This document shows, one piece after another, positions 40,493-49,558 of a stretch of 64,000 nucleotides of DNA. Source of the stretch: an uncultured Caulobacterales bacterium. Its GTDB lineage: Bacteria; Pseudomonadota; Alphaproteobacteria; Caulobacterales; Maricaulaceae. The notes under the pieces were generated by a model. It was not told the DNA's origin and searched no databases. It saw nothing but the letters and a program-made list of their open reading frames with translations. A program made the position numbers and the translations under genes. Position 1 is the stretch's first letter, and each line of letters opens with the position of its first letter. The DNA lies in assembly GCA_937929915.1 (NCBI GenBank), contig CALFUN010000017.1:124001-188000 (forward strand). The letters run 5' to 3'.

Positions 40493-40548
40493 GTCGTCTC
40501 AATAGTCTATAAATGCGCAATCATAACGCATAGAAATGGAGACGACCT
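40491..40548. promoter_or_regulatory. 10-bp inverted repeat around the iron alcohol dehydrogenase start
   Basis: AGGTCGTCTC (40491-40500) and GAGACGACCT (40539-40548) are perfect inverse repeats. The right arm begins straight after the ATG at 40536-40538. An inner ATGCG/CGCAT pair lies at 40513-40517 and 40527-40531, and TATAAAT at 40508-40514 resembles a -10 box. It could be an operator over promoter and start. The IS inserted at its left edge. Confidence 0.45.
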
Positions 40549-41681
40549 TGCATGCCTTTCAAACTGTTGCGGATATTCGCATAGAGATTGGCGGGGCAGC
40601 CAAGCTTGATTATTATGTGAAAGGCTTATGTCCTAATAAACGCATCGCGATTGTTACGGATAAGGGCGTGGCCGCTCTTGGTCTTATAGACGCTGGTTTA
40701 GACGCGCTAAAATCTGCAGGTTATGATGTCTTTATATTTGACGAAGTTGTCGCTGACCCGCCCGAATCTATTGTCCTTGCAGGCGCAAAGGCTATCAAAA
40801 AATTTGGCGCAGATTTAATCATCGGCTTTGGCGGCGGGTCGCCTATGGATACAGCCAAAGTCATCGCGCATTTATGCGGCTCGGATCAACCTCTCTCTAC
40901 TCTATATGGCGTTGGCAATGCCAAAGGTCCAACATTGCCGCTAATGCTCATCCCAACCACATCAGGTACAGGTTCCGAAGTCACCAATGTCGCAATTATA
41001 ACAACAGGCAAAACGGCTAAATTAGGGATTGTCGCCAATAGTCTCTACGCAGACCGCGTCTTGTTAGATGCCGCGCTCACATATGGCTTGCCAAAATCCA
41101 TTACAGCATCAACAGGTATAGATGCAATGGTGCATGCGATTGAAGCCTATACATCCATACGTCAAAAAAACCCGCTCTCTGACGCCTATGCTTTGACCGC
41201 CTTGAAGAAATTGCGCGGCGCGATTGTGACGGCCTGCAAGGACGGACATAACACCGAAGCTCGCAATGATATGCTCATAGGCGCGATGCTTGCGGGCCAA
41301 GCCTTTTCTAATGCCCCCGTTGGGGCCGTTCATGCTCTTGCCTATCCGCTTGGCGGATTTTTTCATGTGCCGCATGGATTATCAAACGCTCTCGTTCTCA
41401 CCGAAGTCATGAAGTATAATCTGCCCAAGGCCAAAGAATGGTACGGCGAGATTGCGCGGGATATAGGCATTGGCCAAACTGGCACAACTCTTATTGATGA
41501 CATGCAGCGTATCAAAGACGAAACGGGAGTGCCGCAAACCCTAAAAGATGTTGGCATTGGCGCTCATGACATAGATATGTTAGCCGAAGACGCCATCACC
41601 AAAACTCGCATCTTAGCCAATAATCCACGCGAAATGACATTAGAGGCGACAATAAAAATCTATGAAACCATCCTTGAATAA
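40536..41681 (+). CDS. Iron-containing (group III) alcohol dehydrogenase
   Basis: This 381-residue NAD(P)-dependent alcohol or aldehyde dehydrogenase belongs to the Fe-ADH family. It has the nucleotide site GFGGGSPMDTAKV near residue 95, LIPTTSGTGSE near residue 138, the metal site GIDAMVHAIEAY with Asp and His, and further His ligands in HALAYPLGG and HVPHGLSNAL. The substrate is unknown. Similar enzymes act on short alcohols, glycerol, maleylacetate or phenylacetaldehydes. It begins at ATG 40536, is separated from the PQQ dehydrogenase gene only by the IS element, and overlaps or abuts the thioesterase gene. Confidence 0.9.
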   Translation: METTLHAFQTVADIRIEIGGAAKLDYYVKGLCPNKRIAIVTDKGVAALGLIDAGLDALKSAGYDVFIFDEVVADPPESIVLAGAKAIKKFGADLIIGFGGGSPMDTAKVIAHLCGSDQPLSTLYGVGNAKGPTLPLMLIPTTSGTGSEVTNVAIITTGKTAKLGIVANSLYADRVLLDAALTYGLPKSITASTGIDAMVHAIEAYTSIRQKNPLSDAYALTALKKLRGAIVTACKDGHNTEARNDMLIGAMLAGQAFSNAPVGAVHALAYPLGGFFHVPHGLSNALVLTEVMKYNLPKAKEWYGEIARDIGIGQTGTTLIDDMQRIKDETGVPQTLKDVGIGAHDIDMLAEDAITKTRILANNPREMTLEATIKIYETILE

Positions 41682-41697
41682 GGCCATACATAAATCC

Positions 41698-42132
41698 ATG
41701 AAAAAACCGTCCCCGCATCATTTATCAGATTACAAGCACCGCTTACTTATCCCAACGCGATGGAATGATAATGATATTTACGGCCATATAAATAATGCTG
41801 TTTATTATTTTTATTTCGACACAGTCGTAAACCGGTTTTTGATTGATAATAATCTACTCACGCTTGGGCATAGTCCAATCATTGGCCTTGTCGTCGATAC
41901 GGGGTGTAGCTATTTCGCTCCGATACAATTTCCTGATGATGTGACAGCGGGTTTACGCATTGCTAAACTCGGCAATAGCTCGGTGCGATATGAGATTGCT
42001 CTATTTCGCAATGACGAAATAACCGCCAGCGCGCAAGGGCATTTTGTCCATGTTTATGTCGCTGAAAAAACCCGCAACCCTGTCGCTATTTCTGATGAGA
42101 TGCGCGCAAAATTAAGCCTCATAACCCTATAG
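41698..42132 (+). CDS. Acyl-CoA thioesterase, 4HBT (hotdog) family
   Basis: This 144-residue single hotdog domain has the active-site region TRWNDNDIYGHINNAVYYFYFDTVVNRFL, in which the Asp is typical of the 4-hydroxybenzoyl-CoA thioesterase fold. It hydrolyses an acyl-CoA of unknown identity. I chose ATG 41698 because an AAGG lies upstream. An in-frame ATG at 41662 would overlap the end of the alcohol dehydrogenase gene. It is probably the last gene of that unit. Confidence 0.8.
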   Translation: MKKPSPHHLSDYKHRLLIPTRWNDNDIYGHINNAVYYFYFDTVVNRFLIDNNLLTLGHSPIIGLVVDTGCSYFAPIQFPDDVTAGLRIAKLGNSSVRYEIALFRNDEITASAQGHFVHVYVAEKTRNPVAISDEMRAKLSLITL

Positions 42133-42186
42133 ACCATATGGCTCACACCAAAGCGCAGCTTTAACCCTCCCTAAAGCGTTCCGTCT

Positions 42187-43026
42187 TTATTTAAGCCGTT
42201 CTGCGTGCCATGCGATATGCTCTGCTATAAATGTCGAGATAAAATAATAGCTATGGTCATAACCGTCTTGCAGGCGAATGGTGACTGCTTGCCGCGCAGA
42301 CTTGCACGCCTGTTCAAACAGGTGAGTTTTGAGCTGCGATTCTAGGAAATTATCCGCCAGACCTTGATCGACAAGAATATGCCCCGCCCGCGCACCGTCT
42401 TCAATAAGGGCGCAAGCATCATATTCTCGCCACATCGCACGGTCATCACCAATATAGCCTGATAAAGCTTTATCGCCCCACGGGCAGTTGAGCGGTGAGA
42501 CAATCGGAGAAAAAGCCGAGATAGATTTAAACCTATTCGGATTACGCAGCCCAATCGTCAGCGCGCCATGCCCGCCCATACTATGACCTGTAATGCCTTG
42601 GCGGTGCATATCTGCCATAGGAAACTCTGCAGCAATCACCTCAGGTAGGTCTTTTTCAATATAATCGCGCATGTGGTAATGGGTATCAAATGGCGCTTGG
42701 GTGGCGTTAACATAAAACCCAGCCCCAAGACCAAAATCATACGCTCCGCCTTCGTCATCAGCTACATCATCACCGCGCGGCGATGTATCAGGCGCGATAA
42801 AGATGATACCATGCTCGGCGCAAGCGCGGCGATACTCGCCCTTTTCTGTGACATTGGCATGAGTACAGGTCAGGCCTGAAAGATACCAAAGTACGGGGAA
42901 CGGCCCCTCACCTTCGGGTATAAACACCGAGAATGTCATCTCTGTTTTCGTGGAAACACTCGCGTGGTTATAAACGCCCTGCATGCCGCCAAAAGATTTA
43001 ACCGTTGATAAGGTTTTTAAGCTCAC
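42187..43026 (-). CDS. fghA: S-formylglutathione hydrolase
   Basis: This serine esterase hydrolyses S-formylglutathione to formate and glutathione. The 279 residues contain the nucleophile elbow GHSMGGHGAL near residue 150, the oxyanion region LWYLSGLTCTHAN near residue 46-58, VDQGLADNF with the Asp and YDHSYYFI with the His. It is 69 bp downstream of adhC, so the two form a formaldehyde detoxification unit. Confidence 0.94.
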   Translation of the reverse strand: MSLKTLSTVKSFGGMQGVYNHASVSTKTEMTFSVFIPEGEGPFPVLWYLSGLTCTHANVTEKGEYRRACAEHGIIFIAPDTSPRGDDVADDEGGAYDFGLGAGFYVNATQAPFDTHYHMRDYIEKDLPEVIAAEFPMADMHRQGITGHSMGGHGALTIGLRNPNRFKSISAFSPIVSPLNCPWGDKALSGYIGDDRAMWREYDACALIEDGARAGHILVDQGLADNFLESQLKTHLFEQACKSARQAVTIRLQDGYDHSYYFISTFIAEHIAWHAERLK

Positions 43027-43095
43027 AGTATTTTCCTTAAACTATCACAAAATTCAGCTTTTAAAGCTATAGGATGTTAAAGCCTTATCTCATCC

Positions 43096-44205
43096 CTAAT
43101 AAACCACCACAGAGCGAATACTCTCACCTGCATGCATCAAGTCAAAGCCTTTATTGATCTCATCCAGCGTTAAGACATGCGTAATCATCGGGTCGATTTG
43201 GATTTTGCCGTCCATATACCAATCGACAATTTTAGGCACATCCGTGCGGCCTCTGGCCCCGCCAAAGGCTGTACCTTTCCAAACACGGCCCGTTACAAGT
43301 TGGAACGGGCGGGTTGAGATTTCCTTACCCGCTTCTGCTACGCCAATGACAACAGACACACCCCAACCGCGATGGCAAGCTTCCAAAGCTTGGCGCATAA
43401 CAACCGTATTCCCTGTGCAGTCAAACGTATAATCGGCCCCGCCATCAGTGAGCGCGACTAAATGCTCAATGATGTCTACGTCAATCTCATTCGGGTTGAC
43501 AAAATGGGTCATGCCGAATTTCTCGCCCCAGGCCTTTTTGTCATTATTGATGTCCACACCAATGATTTTATCTGCCCCGACCATCGCTGCGCCTTGCAGT
43601 ACATTTAAGCCAATCCCCCCAAGACCAAAGACGATGACATTATCGCCCACTTGGACTTTGGCCGTATTCGTCACAGCCCCAACACCCGTCGTCACCCCGC
43701 AGCCAATATAGCAAGATTTATCAAAGGGGGCGTCTTTGCGAATATTTGCCACCGCAATTTCAGGTAAGACTGTGAAGTTAGAAAAAGTTGAACAGCCCAT
43801 ATAATGATAAATCGTTTGGCCCTTATAGCTAAAACGGCTTGTCCCATCTGGCATAAGGCCTTTGCCTTGCGTGGCACGAATACGGGTACAAAGATTAGTC
43901 TTCCCTGACAGGCAAGATTTGCAGGTGCGGCATTCTGGCGTGTAAAGCGGGATAACATGGTCACCAACCTCAACAGATGTGACGCCAGCGCCGACTTCGC
44001 GAACAATCCCCGCGCCTTCATGGCCTAAAATACTGGGAAACAAGCCTTCGCTATCCAAACCATCGAGCGTGTAGGCGTCTGTGTGGCAAATCCCCGTAGC
44101 CATGATTTCTATGAGAACTTCACCTGCCTTCGGGCCGTCCAAATCAAGCTCAACAATTTCCAAAGGTTTTTTGGCTTCAAAAGCAACAGCGGCGCGTGTT
44201 TTCAT
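43096..44205 (-). CDS. adhC: S-(hydroxymethyl)glutathione dehydrogenase (class III alcohol dehydrogenase)
   Basis: This zinc enzyme oxidises the glutathione adduct of formaldehyde to S-formylglutathione using NAD. The 369 residues have the catalytic zinc region [38 protein letters not shown] and the structural zinc Cys set [15 protein letters not shown]. The Rossmann [12 protein letters not shown] lies near residue 200. ATG 44205 is chosen because the longer frame starts with TTG. In this window it would dispose of formaldehyde from O-demethylation. Confidence 0.95.
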   Translation of the reverse strand: MKTRAAVAFEAKKPLEIVELDLDGPKAGEVLIEIMATGICHTDAYTLDGLDSEGLFPSILGHEGAGIVREVGAGVTSVEVGDHVIPLYTPECRTCKSCLSGKTNLCTRIRATQGKGLMPDGTSRFSYKGQTIYHYMGCSTFSNFTVLPEIAVANIRKDAPFDKSCYIGCGVTTGVGAVTNTAKVQVGDNVIVFGLGGIGLNVLQGAAMVGADKIIGVDINNDKKAWGEKFGMTHFVNPNEIDVDIIEHLVALTDGGADYTFDCTGNTVVMRQALEACHRGWGVSVVIGVAEAGKEISTRPFQLVTGRVWKGTAFGGARGRTDVPKIVDWYMDGKIQIDPMITHVLTLDEINKGFDLMHAGESIRSVVVY

Positions 44206-44231
44206 AATCAATCTCTCAAACAATGATTTTA

Positions 44232-44250
44232 AAGCTCTAAATCAGAGCTT
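44232..44250. promoter_or_regulatory. 7-bp inverted repeat in the adhC leader
   Basis: AAGCTCT (44232-44238) and AGAGCTT (44244-44250) are perfect inverse repeats with a 5-nt spacer. They lie 27-45 nt upstream of the adhC ATG in the divergent adhC/CoA-transferase region. The element may be an operator or a small RNA hairpin. Confidence 0.35.
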
Positions 44251-44397
44251 CCATGAAAAATATGATATGCCCTAAAGACCGTGCATATCCAAGGCTAGAT
44301 TCGTAAATAGCCCTTCACAGAATAGCGACCAGAATAGCTAATAGTTTTGCACGCTTTAGCGCTTCGCGTTAAGCTTTGATTCTAATAACGAGATTAT

Positions 44398-45558
44398 ATG
44401 ATGACAAAGCCATTATCAGGGTACCGTTTTATCGAACTGGCAGGCCTTGGCCCTGCGCCATATGCGGGGCAATTATTCGCCGATATGGGCGCAGACGTTA
44501 TCTTGGTCAACCGCCAAACCGCAAAAGGCATTACGCCAATGGCCAATGTCCCTATGGTGTCCAATCGCGGCAAAAAAACGATTGCATTAGACTTACAGAC
44601 TCCAGACGGGGCGGCCGTGTTGCGTGACCTTATTAAAACGGCAGATGTGTTATTTGAGGGCTTTCGCCCCGGCGTTACCGAGCGCCTTGGGGTTGGGCCA
44701 AAAGATTGCCATGCGGTAAACCCAAAGCTTGTCTATGGACGGATTACAGGCTGGGGACAGACAGGGCCATGGGCAAACATGGCAGGGCATGACATCAATT
44801 ATATTTCAACAACGGGCGCTTTGGCCGCTATGGGTAAAGACGGAGAGCCGCCCATGCCGCCGCTCAACCTCATTGGCGATTATGGCGGCGGCGCTATGTT
44901 TTTGGTCACAGGCATTTTGGCAGCCTTATTAAAGGCGGAAAAAACAGGCAAAGGCGATGTCATAGACGCGGCAATGATTGACGGTGTGTCGTCGCTTATG
45001 AGTGTATTTTACGCCCTTGATGGGTTAGGCCGCTGGGATGATAAAACCCGGTCGGCCAATTTACTAGATGGCGGTATGCCTTATTACCGTTGCTATGCAA
45101 CCAAAGATAAAAAATATATGGCTGTTGGATGTTTAGAGCCGCAATTCTTCGCACTCATGCTCGATAAACTCGGCCTGAATGCTGAAGCATTTGGTGACCA
45201 AAATGATACCGCTCAACATCCTATGCAGCATAAAAAACTCGCCGCAATATTTGCGCAAAAAACACGGAGTGATTGGGCCGAGATTTTTGACGGCTCAGAT
45301 GCCTGCGTAACCCCTGTTTTAACCTTTAATGAAGCCCCGCACCATCCGCAAAACAAGGCGCGCGGCGGATTAACCCAGCACGGATCATTCACCCATCCGC
45401 GCAGCGCGCCTGTCTTTGATAGTGACAGCGATAGTGATAACCTAGAGACGAACTTTAACATCCCAAGCGCGAATGCCCATGCGCAAAGCTTATTGAGAGA
45501 GCTTGGTTATGATGCGGATAAAATCGCCGATTTAAAAGCTAAAAAAATTACGCCTTAA
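44398..45558 (+). CDS. CaiB/BaiF-family CoA transferase (alpha-methylacyl-CoA racemase type)
   Basis: This 386-residue class III CoA transferase-family enzyme has ELAGLGPAPYAGQLFADMGADVI near the N-terminus and GRITGWGQTGPWANMAGHDINYISTTGAL with the active Asp at DIN near residue 140. The pattern is that of AMACR (alpha-methylacyl-CoA racemase), which inverts 2-methyl branched acyl-CoAs. Its 3' end converges with the E2 gene of the 2-oxoacid dehydrogenase. A role in branched-chain acyl-CoA metabolism is plausible. A second ATG at 44401 is equally usable. Confidence 0.85.
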   Translation: MMTKPLSGYRFIELAGLGPAPYAGQLFADMGADVILVNRQTAKGITPMANVPMVSNRGKKTIALDLQTPDGAAVLRDLIKTADVLFEGFRPGVTERLGVGPKDCHAVNPKLVYGRITGWGQTGPWANMAGHDINYISTTGALAAMGKDGEPPMPPLNLIGDYGGGAMFLVTGILAALLKAEKTGKGDVIDAAMIDGVSSLMSVFYALDGLGRWDDKTRSANLLDGGMPYYRCYATKDKKYMAVGCLEPQFFALMLDKLGLNAEAFGDQNDTAQHPMQHKKLAAIFAQKTRSDWAEIFDGSDACVTPVLTFNEAPHHPQNKARGGLTQHGSFTHPRSAPVFDSDSDSDNLETNFNIPSANAHAQSLLRELGYDADKIADLKAKKITP

Positions 45559-45559
45559 C

Positions 45560-46789
45560 TTAATCAATTGGCCAATTTTCAATAACTTCAACAAAGCGCG
45601 AGAGCCATCTATTTGTTTGACTCCCATCTAAAACACGATGGTCAATCGTCAAGCTGACAAAGGCCATAGGTTTAATCACCATCATATCTTGATTGTTAAT
45701 CGTCTCGACAATGACGCGTTTTTCGAGCTTACCTACGCCCAAAATTGCAGATTGCGGCTGATTAATAATGATTGGCGTTGCGACAAGTGATCCGCTTACC
45801 CCATGATTGGAAATCGTAAATGTCCCGCCGCGCATATCCGCGGGTTTGAGTTTATTGTCCCGCGCACGGTTTGTCAGGTCTTGTAGATCGCCCGCTATGC
45901 CCAATAAGTTCTTCATTTGCGCGTTTTGCAAGACAGGCACGACCAAGCCTTTATCGCCCAAACTTGCGCCGACCCCAATATTGACATCTGCAAAAACTTC
46001 AAGGAAGTCATCATGCCAGCGGCTATTCACCTGCGGCACGGCTTTCATAGCCTCTACACAAGCTTGGATGAAATAAGCGGTATAGGTAAGCTTCACGCCT
46101 TGATTGGTAAAATTAGCTTTATGCTTCGCCCGGTGCGCAATGATTGCCGTAAAATCCATCTCAAACACAGCCGTAACATGCGGCGCTGTTGCTACAGAGC
46201 GGGACATATGTTCAGCAATACTTCGGCGCATATTGCTATGCGGCACGTTTTGATGCGTTAATGTTGCGGTGCTCGGCGTAGCAGGTTTTCGCGCTTGACT
46301 TGGATCATAGTTTTTAACGTCATTAAGCGTTAAACGTCCGCCGCGCCCTGTCCCAATAATCACAGATACATCCAAATTATTCTCTTGCACAAATTTGCGC
46401 ACAGATGGACTCAGCCGTGTTTCATGCGGAATGGTTGTGTCATGATGAGATGCCGCAACAGGCACCGAAGAAACTCTGGCTTGCGCCATTGGGGCTTCAT
46501 CCGCCTCATTTATAGTCTCATCTGTTATATTCCCACCTGCACGATCTTGCTGCGTTGAGATTTTCGCAATCACATCACCTGGCTGTAAATCTTGATCAAG
46601 CTCCACAAGGCATTCCGTAATCACACCCGCCTCTGGCGCTTCGACTTCCATCGTTACCTTATCAGTTTCAACTTCTAAAACGGGGTCATTTTTTGCAACA
46701 ACATCCCCAACACCTTTGAGCCAGTTTTGCACCTTCATCGTGGTGCCTTCTTCATTATCCGTTGGGATTTTTATTTCGATAATAGCCAT
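45560..46789 (-). CDS. bkdB: Branched-chain 2-oxoacid dehydrogenase E2 (dihydrolipoamide acyltransferase)
   Basis: This 409-residue protein has an N-terminal lipoyl domain with the lipoyl Lys in ETDKVTMEVEAP (about residue 43) and a Pro/Ala linker. A peripheral subunit-binding domain follows (LSPSVRKFVQENNLD, IIGTGRGGRLTLNDV, about 125-160), then the acyltransferase core with LTIDHRVLDGSQTNRWL at the C-terminus. It carries acyl groups from E1 to CoA. The start is 2 nt after the E1 stop, so the two genes are coupled. No E3 gene lies in the window. Confidence 0.9.
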   Translation of the reverse strand: MAIIEIKIPTDNEEGTTMKVQNWLKGVGDVVAKNDPVLEVETDKVTMEVEAPEAGVITECLVELDQDLQPGDVIAKISTQQDRAGGNITDETINEADEAPMAQARVSSVPVAASHHDTTIPHETRLSPSVRKFVQENNLDVSVIIGTGRGGRLTLNDVKNYDPSQARKPATPSTATLTHQNVPHSNMRRSIAEHMSRSVATAPHVTAVFEMDFTAIIAHRAKHKANFTNQGVKLTYTAYFIQACVEAMKAVPQVNSRWHDDFLEVFADVNIGVGASLGDKGLVVPVLQNAQMKNLLGIAGDLQDLTNRARDNKLKPADMRGGTFTISNHGVSGSLVATPIIINQPQSAILGVGKLEKRVIVETINNQDMMVIKPMAFVSLTIDHRVLDGSQTNRWLSRFVEVIENWPID

Positions 46790-46791
46790 GA

Positions 46792-48903
46792 TTAAAACGC
46801 AATCAGTTGACGGATTTTGGTTTCAATATCATCTTCGCTTGGCACTGCAGCGTTGAGCAAAACAGGATTATGCGGGCTCGGAATATCTGGCATTGTCAAA
46901 CGGGATAAAGGCGCATCCAGATCCATAAAACACGTCTCGCCAATTTCACTCAAAATTTCTGCGCCAAAACCTGCTGTGCCATTATCTTCATGCACAACAA
47001 GGCAGCGATGCGTTTTTTTAACAGACGCAATTACAGCCGCCTTGTCCCAAGGGATCAGCGTACGCAGGTCAATAACATCAACACTATGACCAGAGGCTTT
47101 GGCCGCATTCTCGCAGCGCTCCACCATCGCGCCCCATGTCACAATGGTAAGCTCATCGCCTGAAAGCGTTGTCTTAGCCTTGCCAAATGGTAAAACATAA
47201 TCATCGCCCGGATAAGGCCGTCTGGCCCAAGCATGGTCAAGCATCGCGCGGTGTTCAAAGAAAAAGACAGGGTCATTGCCTCGCATAGAGGCGCGCAGTA
47301 ATCCAACCGCATCTTCTGCATTTGACGGCACAGCCACACGCCAGCCTACAGCATGAGCAAATTGCACTTCATTGGTTTGGCTATGCCACGGATCACCGCA
47401 CTTAAAGAACCCGCCCGGAATACGCACCGTAATCGGAGCTGCAAAACGGTTCTTTGTCCGCCAGCGCATCGTGCCGCAATCATTGAGCTGTTCGACAGCT
47501 GGGTCTGCATATTTACGAAACTGGATTTCGGGGACAGGTACAAGGCCCGCGATTGCCATACCAACGGCGCGGCCAATAATACCTTCTTCTGATAGGCTTG
47601 TATCAAACACGCGCGCGTCCCCATATTTGTCTTGAAGTCCCATTGTGACCGCATGTACACCACCTTTAGGGCCAACATCTTCGCCAAATACAACAACTTT
47701 GTCATTTGTTGCTAGTTCAAAATCAAGCGTTTTACGAATAGCCGTAACCATATTGATACGCTTGCCCTCTGGCTTTGGCGTGTCAGATGATGCAGGGAAA
47801 TCATGACCATTTTGATGAATACCGCCCATAGTTTGTGTGATAATATCTCCGTTTTCATCCTTTTCGGAAAACGCAAATGTCGCAACAGTTTCAGGATCAG
47901 CCAGCGGGCGAGCTAAAGCCGCATCCAAAGCTACGCGCACATCATTTTGCGCGCGAGTTTTTATCGCGTCCCATTCGGCTTCGCTCATACGCTCTGGGAC
48001 AAGGTAGGATTTAAGTTTTGGCAGCGGGTCGCGCGACCATTCTTCTGCAACTTCTTCTTCGGATTTATAAGCTTGCGTATCTTGCGCGCTATGACCTTGC
48101 AAGCGCGGAACCCGTAAGCGCAGCAAAACTGGCCCCTTACGGCCACGGACTTGCTCAACGGACTTTTGGATCAAATCTGCGGCTTCAGATGGGTCAGACC
48201 CGTCCCCGTCATGAATTGTCAAACCTTTAAAGGCGGCTAAATTTGCAGCAATATTTCGCCCGGGCGTTTGCAAATCAGAGCGCACAGAAATCCCAAACCC
48301 ATTATCTTCAATAAAAAACAAAATCGGAAGCTGCAAGGTTGTTGCCATTGTCAAAGCCGACCAGAACCCATTGGTCGCGACAGACGCCTCGCCGCCCAAA
48401 ACAACAGCAATCGAATTTTTATAATCTGAGTCTTTTAGCACAGAGTTATAATATTCAACCGCTTGCGCCCACCCTGCACTCGGCGTGTATTGCGCGCCTA
48501 CACCGCCGCACATTGGCAGCCCGCTAGCACCGTCTTTATTCGGAAAGTTAAACGTTACACCAATATCGCGCCCGTCACTATAGCCGCCAGAGCGTGCCAA
48601 AGGCCCAGCCAGCGCATCTTCAGGCTCAACACCAATACTTAAAAGCATAGGACGCGAGCGGTAATAACCGCCCATTGCATCATGTTTGTTATTTATAAGA
48701 CTGCCCAGCATAACTTGCGCAACATCATGTCCGCGAGCGGAAAATTGATATAAAATCTGCTTAGACGGCAGCAATTCTGTCTCTTCAATGTGATCCATAG
48801 TTCGCGACATATGCACAAGATATGTGATGCGTTCCCAGTCAAAATGTGGGTTGATAGAGGCAGCTTCATCAGCATTGGGGATTTTTAAGGCAGGTTGGCT
48901 CAT
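46792..48903 (-). CDS. bkdA: Branched-chain 2-oxoacid dehydrogenase E1, alpha-beta fusion
   Basis: This 703-residue E1 fuses alpha (about 1-345) and beta (about 380-703) subunits in one chain. The alpha half has the TPP region GGEASVATNGFWSALTMAT and NGFGIS. The beta half has VVFGEDVGPKGGVHAVT, EEGIIGRAVGMAIAG and the terminal HEDNGTAGFGAEI. Such fused E1 proteins of branched-chain 2-oxoacid dehydrogenases occur in several bacteria. It decarboxylates 4-methyl-2-oxopentanoate and relatives to acyl-CoA with E2/E3. ATG 48903 is preferred, and the frame to 48909 starts with GTG. Lrp is divergent. Confidence 0.9.
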   Translation of the reverse strand: MSQPALKIPNADEAASINPHFDWERITYLVHMSRTMDHIEETELLPSKQILYQFSARGHDVAQVMLGSLINNKHDAMGGYYRSRPMLLSIGVEPEDALAGPLARSGGYSDGRDIGVTFNFPNKDGASGLPMCGGVGAQYTPSAGWAQAVEYYNSVLKDSDYKNSIAVVLGGEASVATNGFWSALTMATTLQLPILFFIEDNGFGISVRSDLQTPGRNIAANLAAFKGLTIHDGDGSDPSEAADLIQKSVEQVRGRKGPVLLRLRVPRLQGHSAQDTQAYKSEEEVAEEWSRDPLPKLKSYLVPERMSEAEWDAIKTRAQNDVRVALDAALARPLADPETVATFAFSEKDENGDIITQTMGGIHQNGHDFPASSDTPKPEGKRINMVTAIRKTLDFELATNDKVVVFGEDVGPKGGVHAVTMGLQDKYGDARVFDTSLSEEGIIGRAVGMAIAGLVPVPEIQFRKYADPAVEQLNDCGTMRWRTKNRFAAPITVRIPGGFFKCGDPWHSQTNEVQFAHAVGWRVAVPSNAEDAVGLLRASMRGNDPVFFFEHRAMLDHAWARRPYPGDDYVLPFGKAKTTLSGDELTIVTWGAMVERCENAAKASGHSVDVIDLRTLIPWDKAAVIASVKKTHRCLVVHEDNGTAGFGAEILSEIGETCFMDLDAPLSRLTMPDIPSPHNPVLLNAAVPSEDDIETKIRQLIAF

Positions 48904-49089
48904 TATCACGGTCTCATCTGTTTTATCATGCTCATTACCTTAAGCCTTAGAGTGTTTCATGCCATTCTCATATGTATATTCCATATTTAGAAGAATATAT
49001 GACTATAAATTCTCTTAAAAGCAGGTTATTTAACTTATATCTGTATAGAGTATAGTTTTTATATATATCAGGATTTGAGAGTTTTCATT

Positions 49090-49548
49090 ATGGACACAAT
49101 CGATTTTAAAATTCTCGAAATTTTACAAACAAATGGACGCATCAGTAATATTGACCTCGCCCAGCAAGTCAATTTGTCCCCAACGCCCTGCCTGAAACGC
49201 CTGCGTAAATTGGAGCAGTCTGGCGTCATTTCAGGGTACCGCGCGACAGTTGACCCAACAAAGCTTGGCATTAATATTAGTAGCATGGTGCTTATCCGTA
49301 TGAATGATCATACGCGTGAATCTGTGAATAAATTTGCCGAAGCTGTGAAGAAAATTCCTGCGATTACGGAATGTTACATGGCTACGGGGCGCGTTGATTA
49401 TGTCGCGCGCATTCACGCAAAAGATTTCAAACATTACGAGGAAATTATCCGCAACGACATTGCCCGCCTGCCCAATATTATGTCGATGGAAACCTTATTT
49501 GTTATTGGAGACAGTATCACGGATAATGTTATAAAATTTGATAGTTAG
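49090..49548 (+). CDS. Lrp/AsnC-family transcriptional regulator
   Basis: This 152-residue regulator has an N-terminal winged HTH (DTIDFKILEILQTNGRISNIDLAQQVNLS and PTPCLKRLRKLEQSGVI) and a C-terminal RAM ligand domain with PAITECYMATGRVDYVARI. It is divergent from the E1/E2 operon, the usual place for a BkdR-type activator responding to branched-chain amino acids. ATG 49090 replaces a longer frame from 49075. No ligand can be named. Confidence 0.88.
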   Translation: MDTIDFKILEILQTNGRISNIDLAQQVNLSPTPCLKRLRKLEQSGVISGYRATVDPTKLGINISSMVLIRMNDHTRESVNKFAEAVKKIPAITECYMATGRVDYVARIHAKDFKHYEEIIRNDIARLPNIMSMETLFVIGDSITDNVIKFDS

Positions 49549-49558
49549 CTCGCTCACT

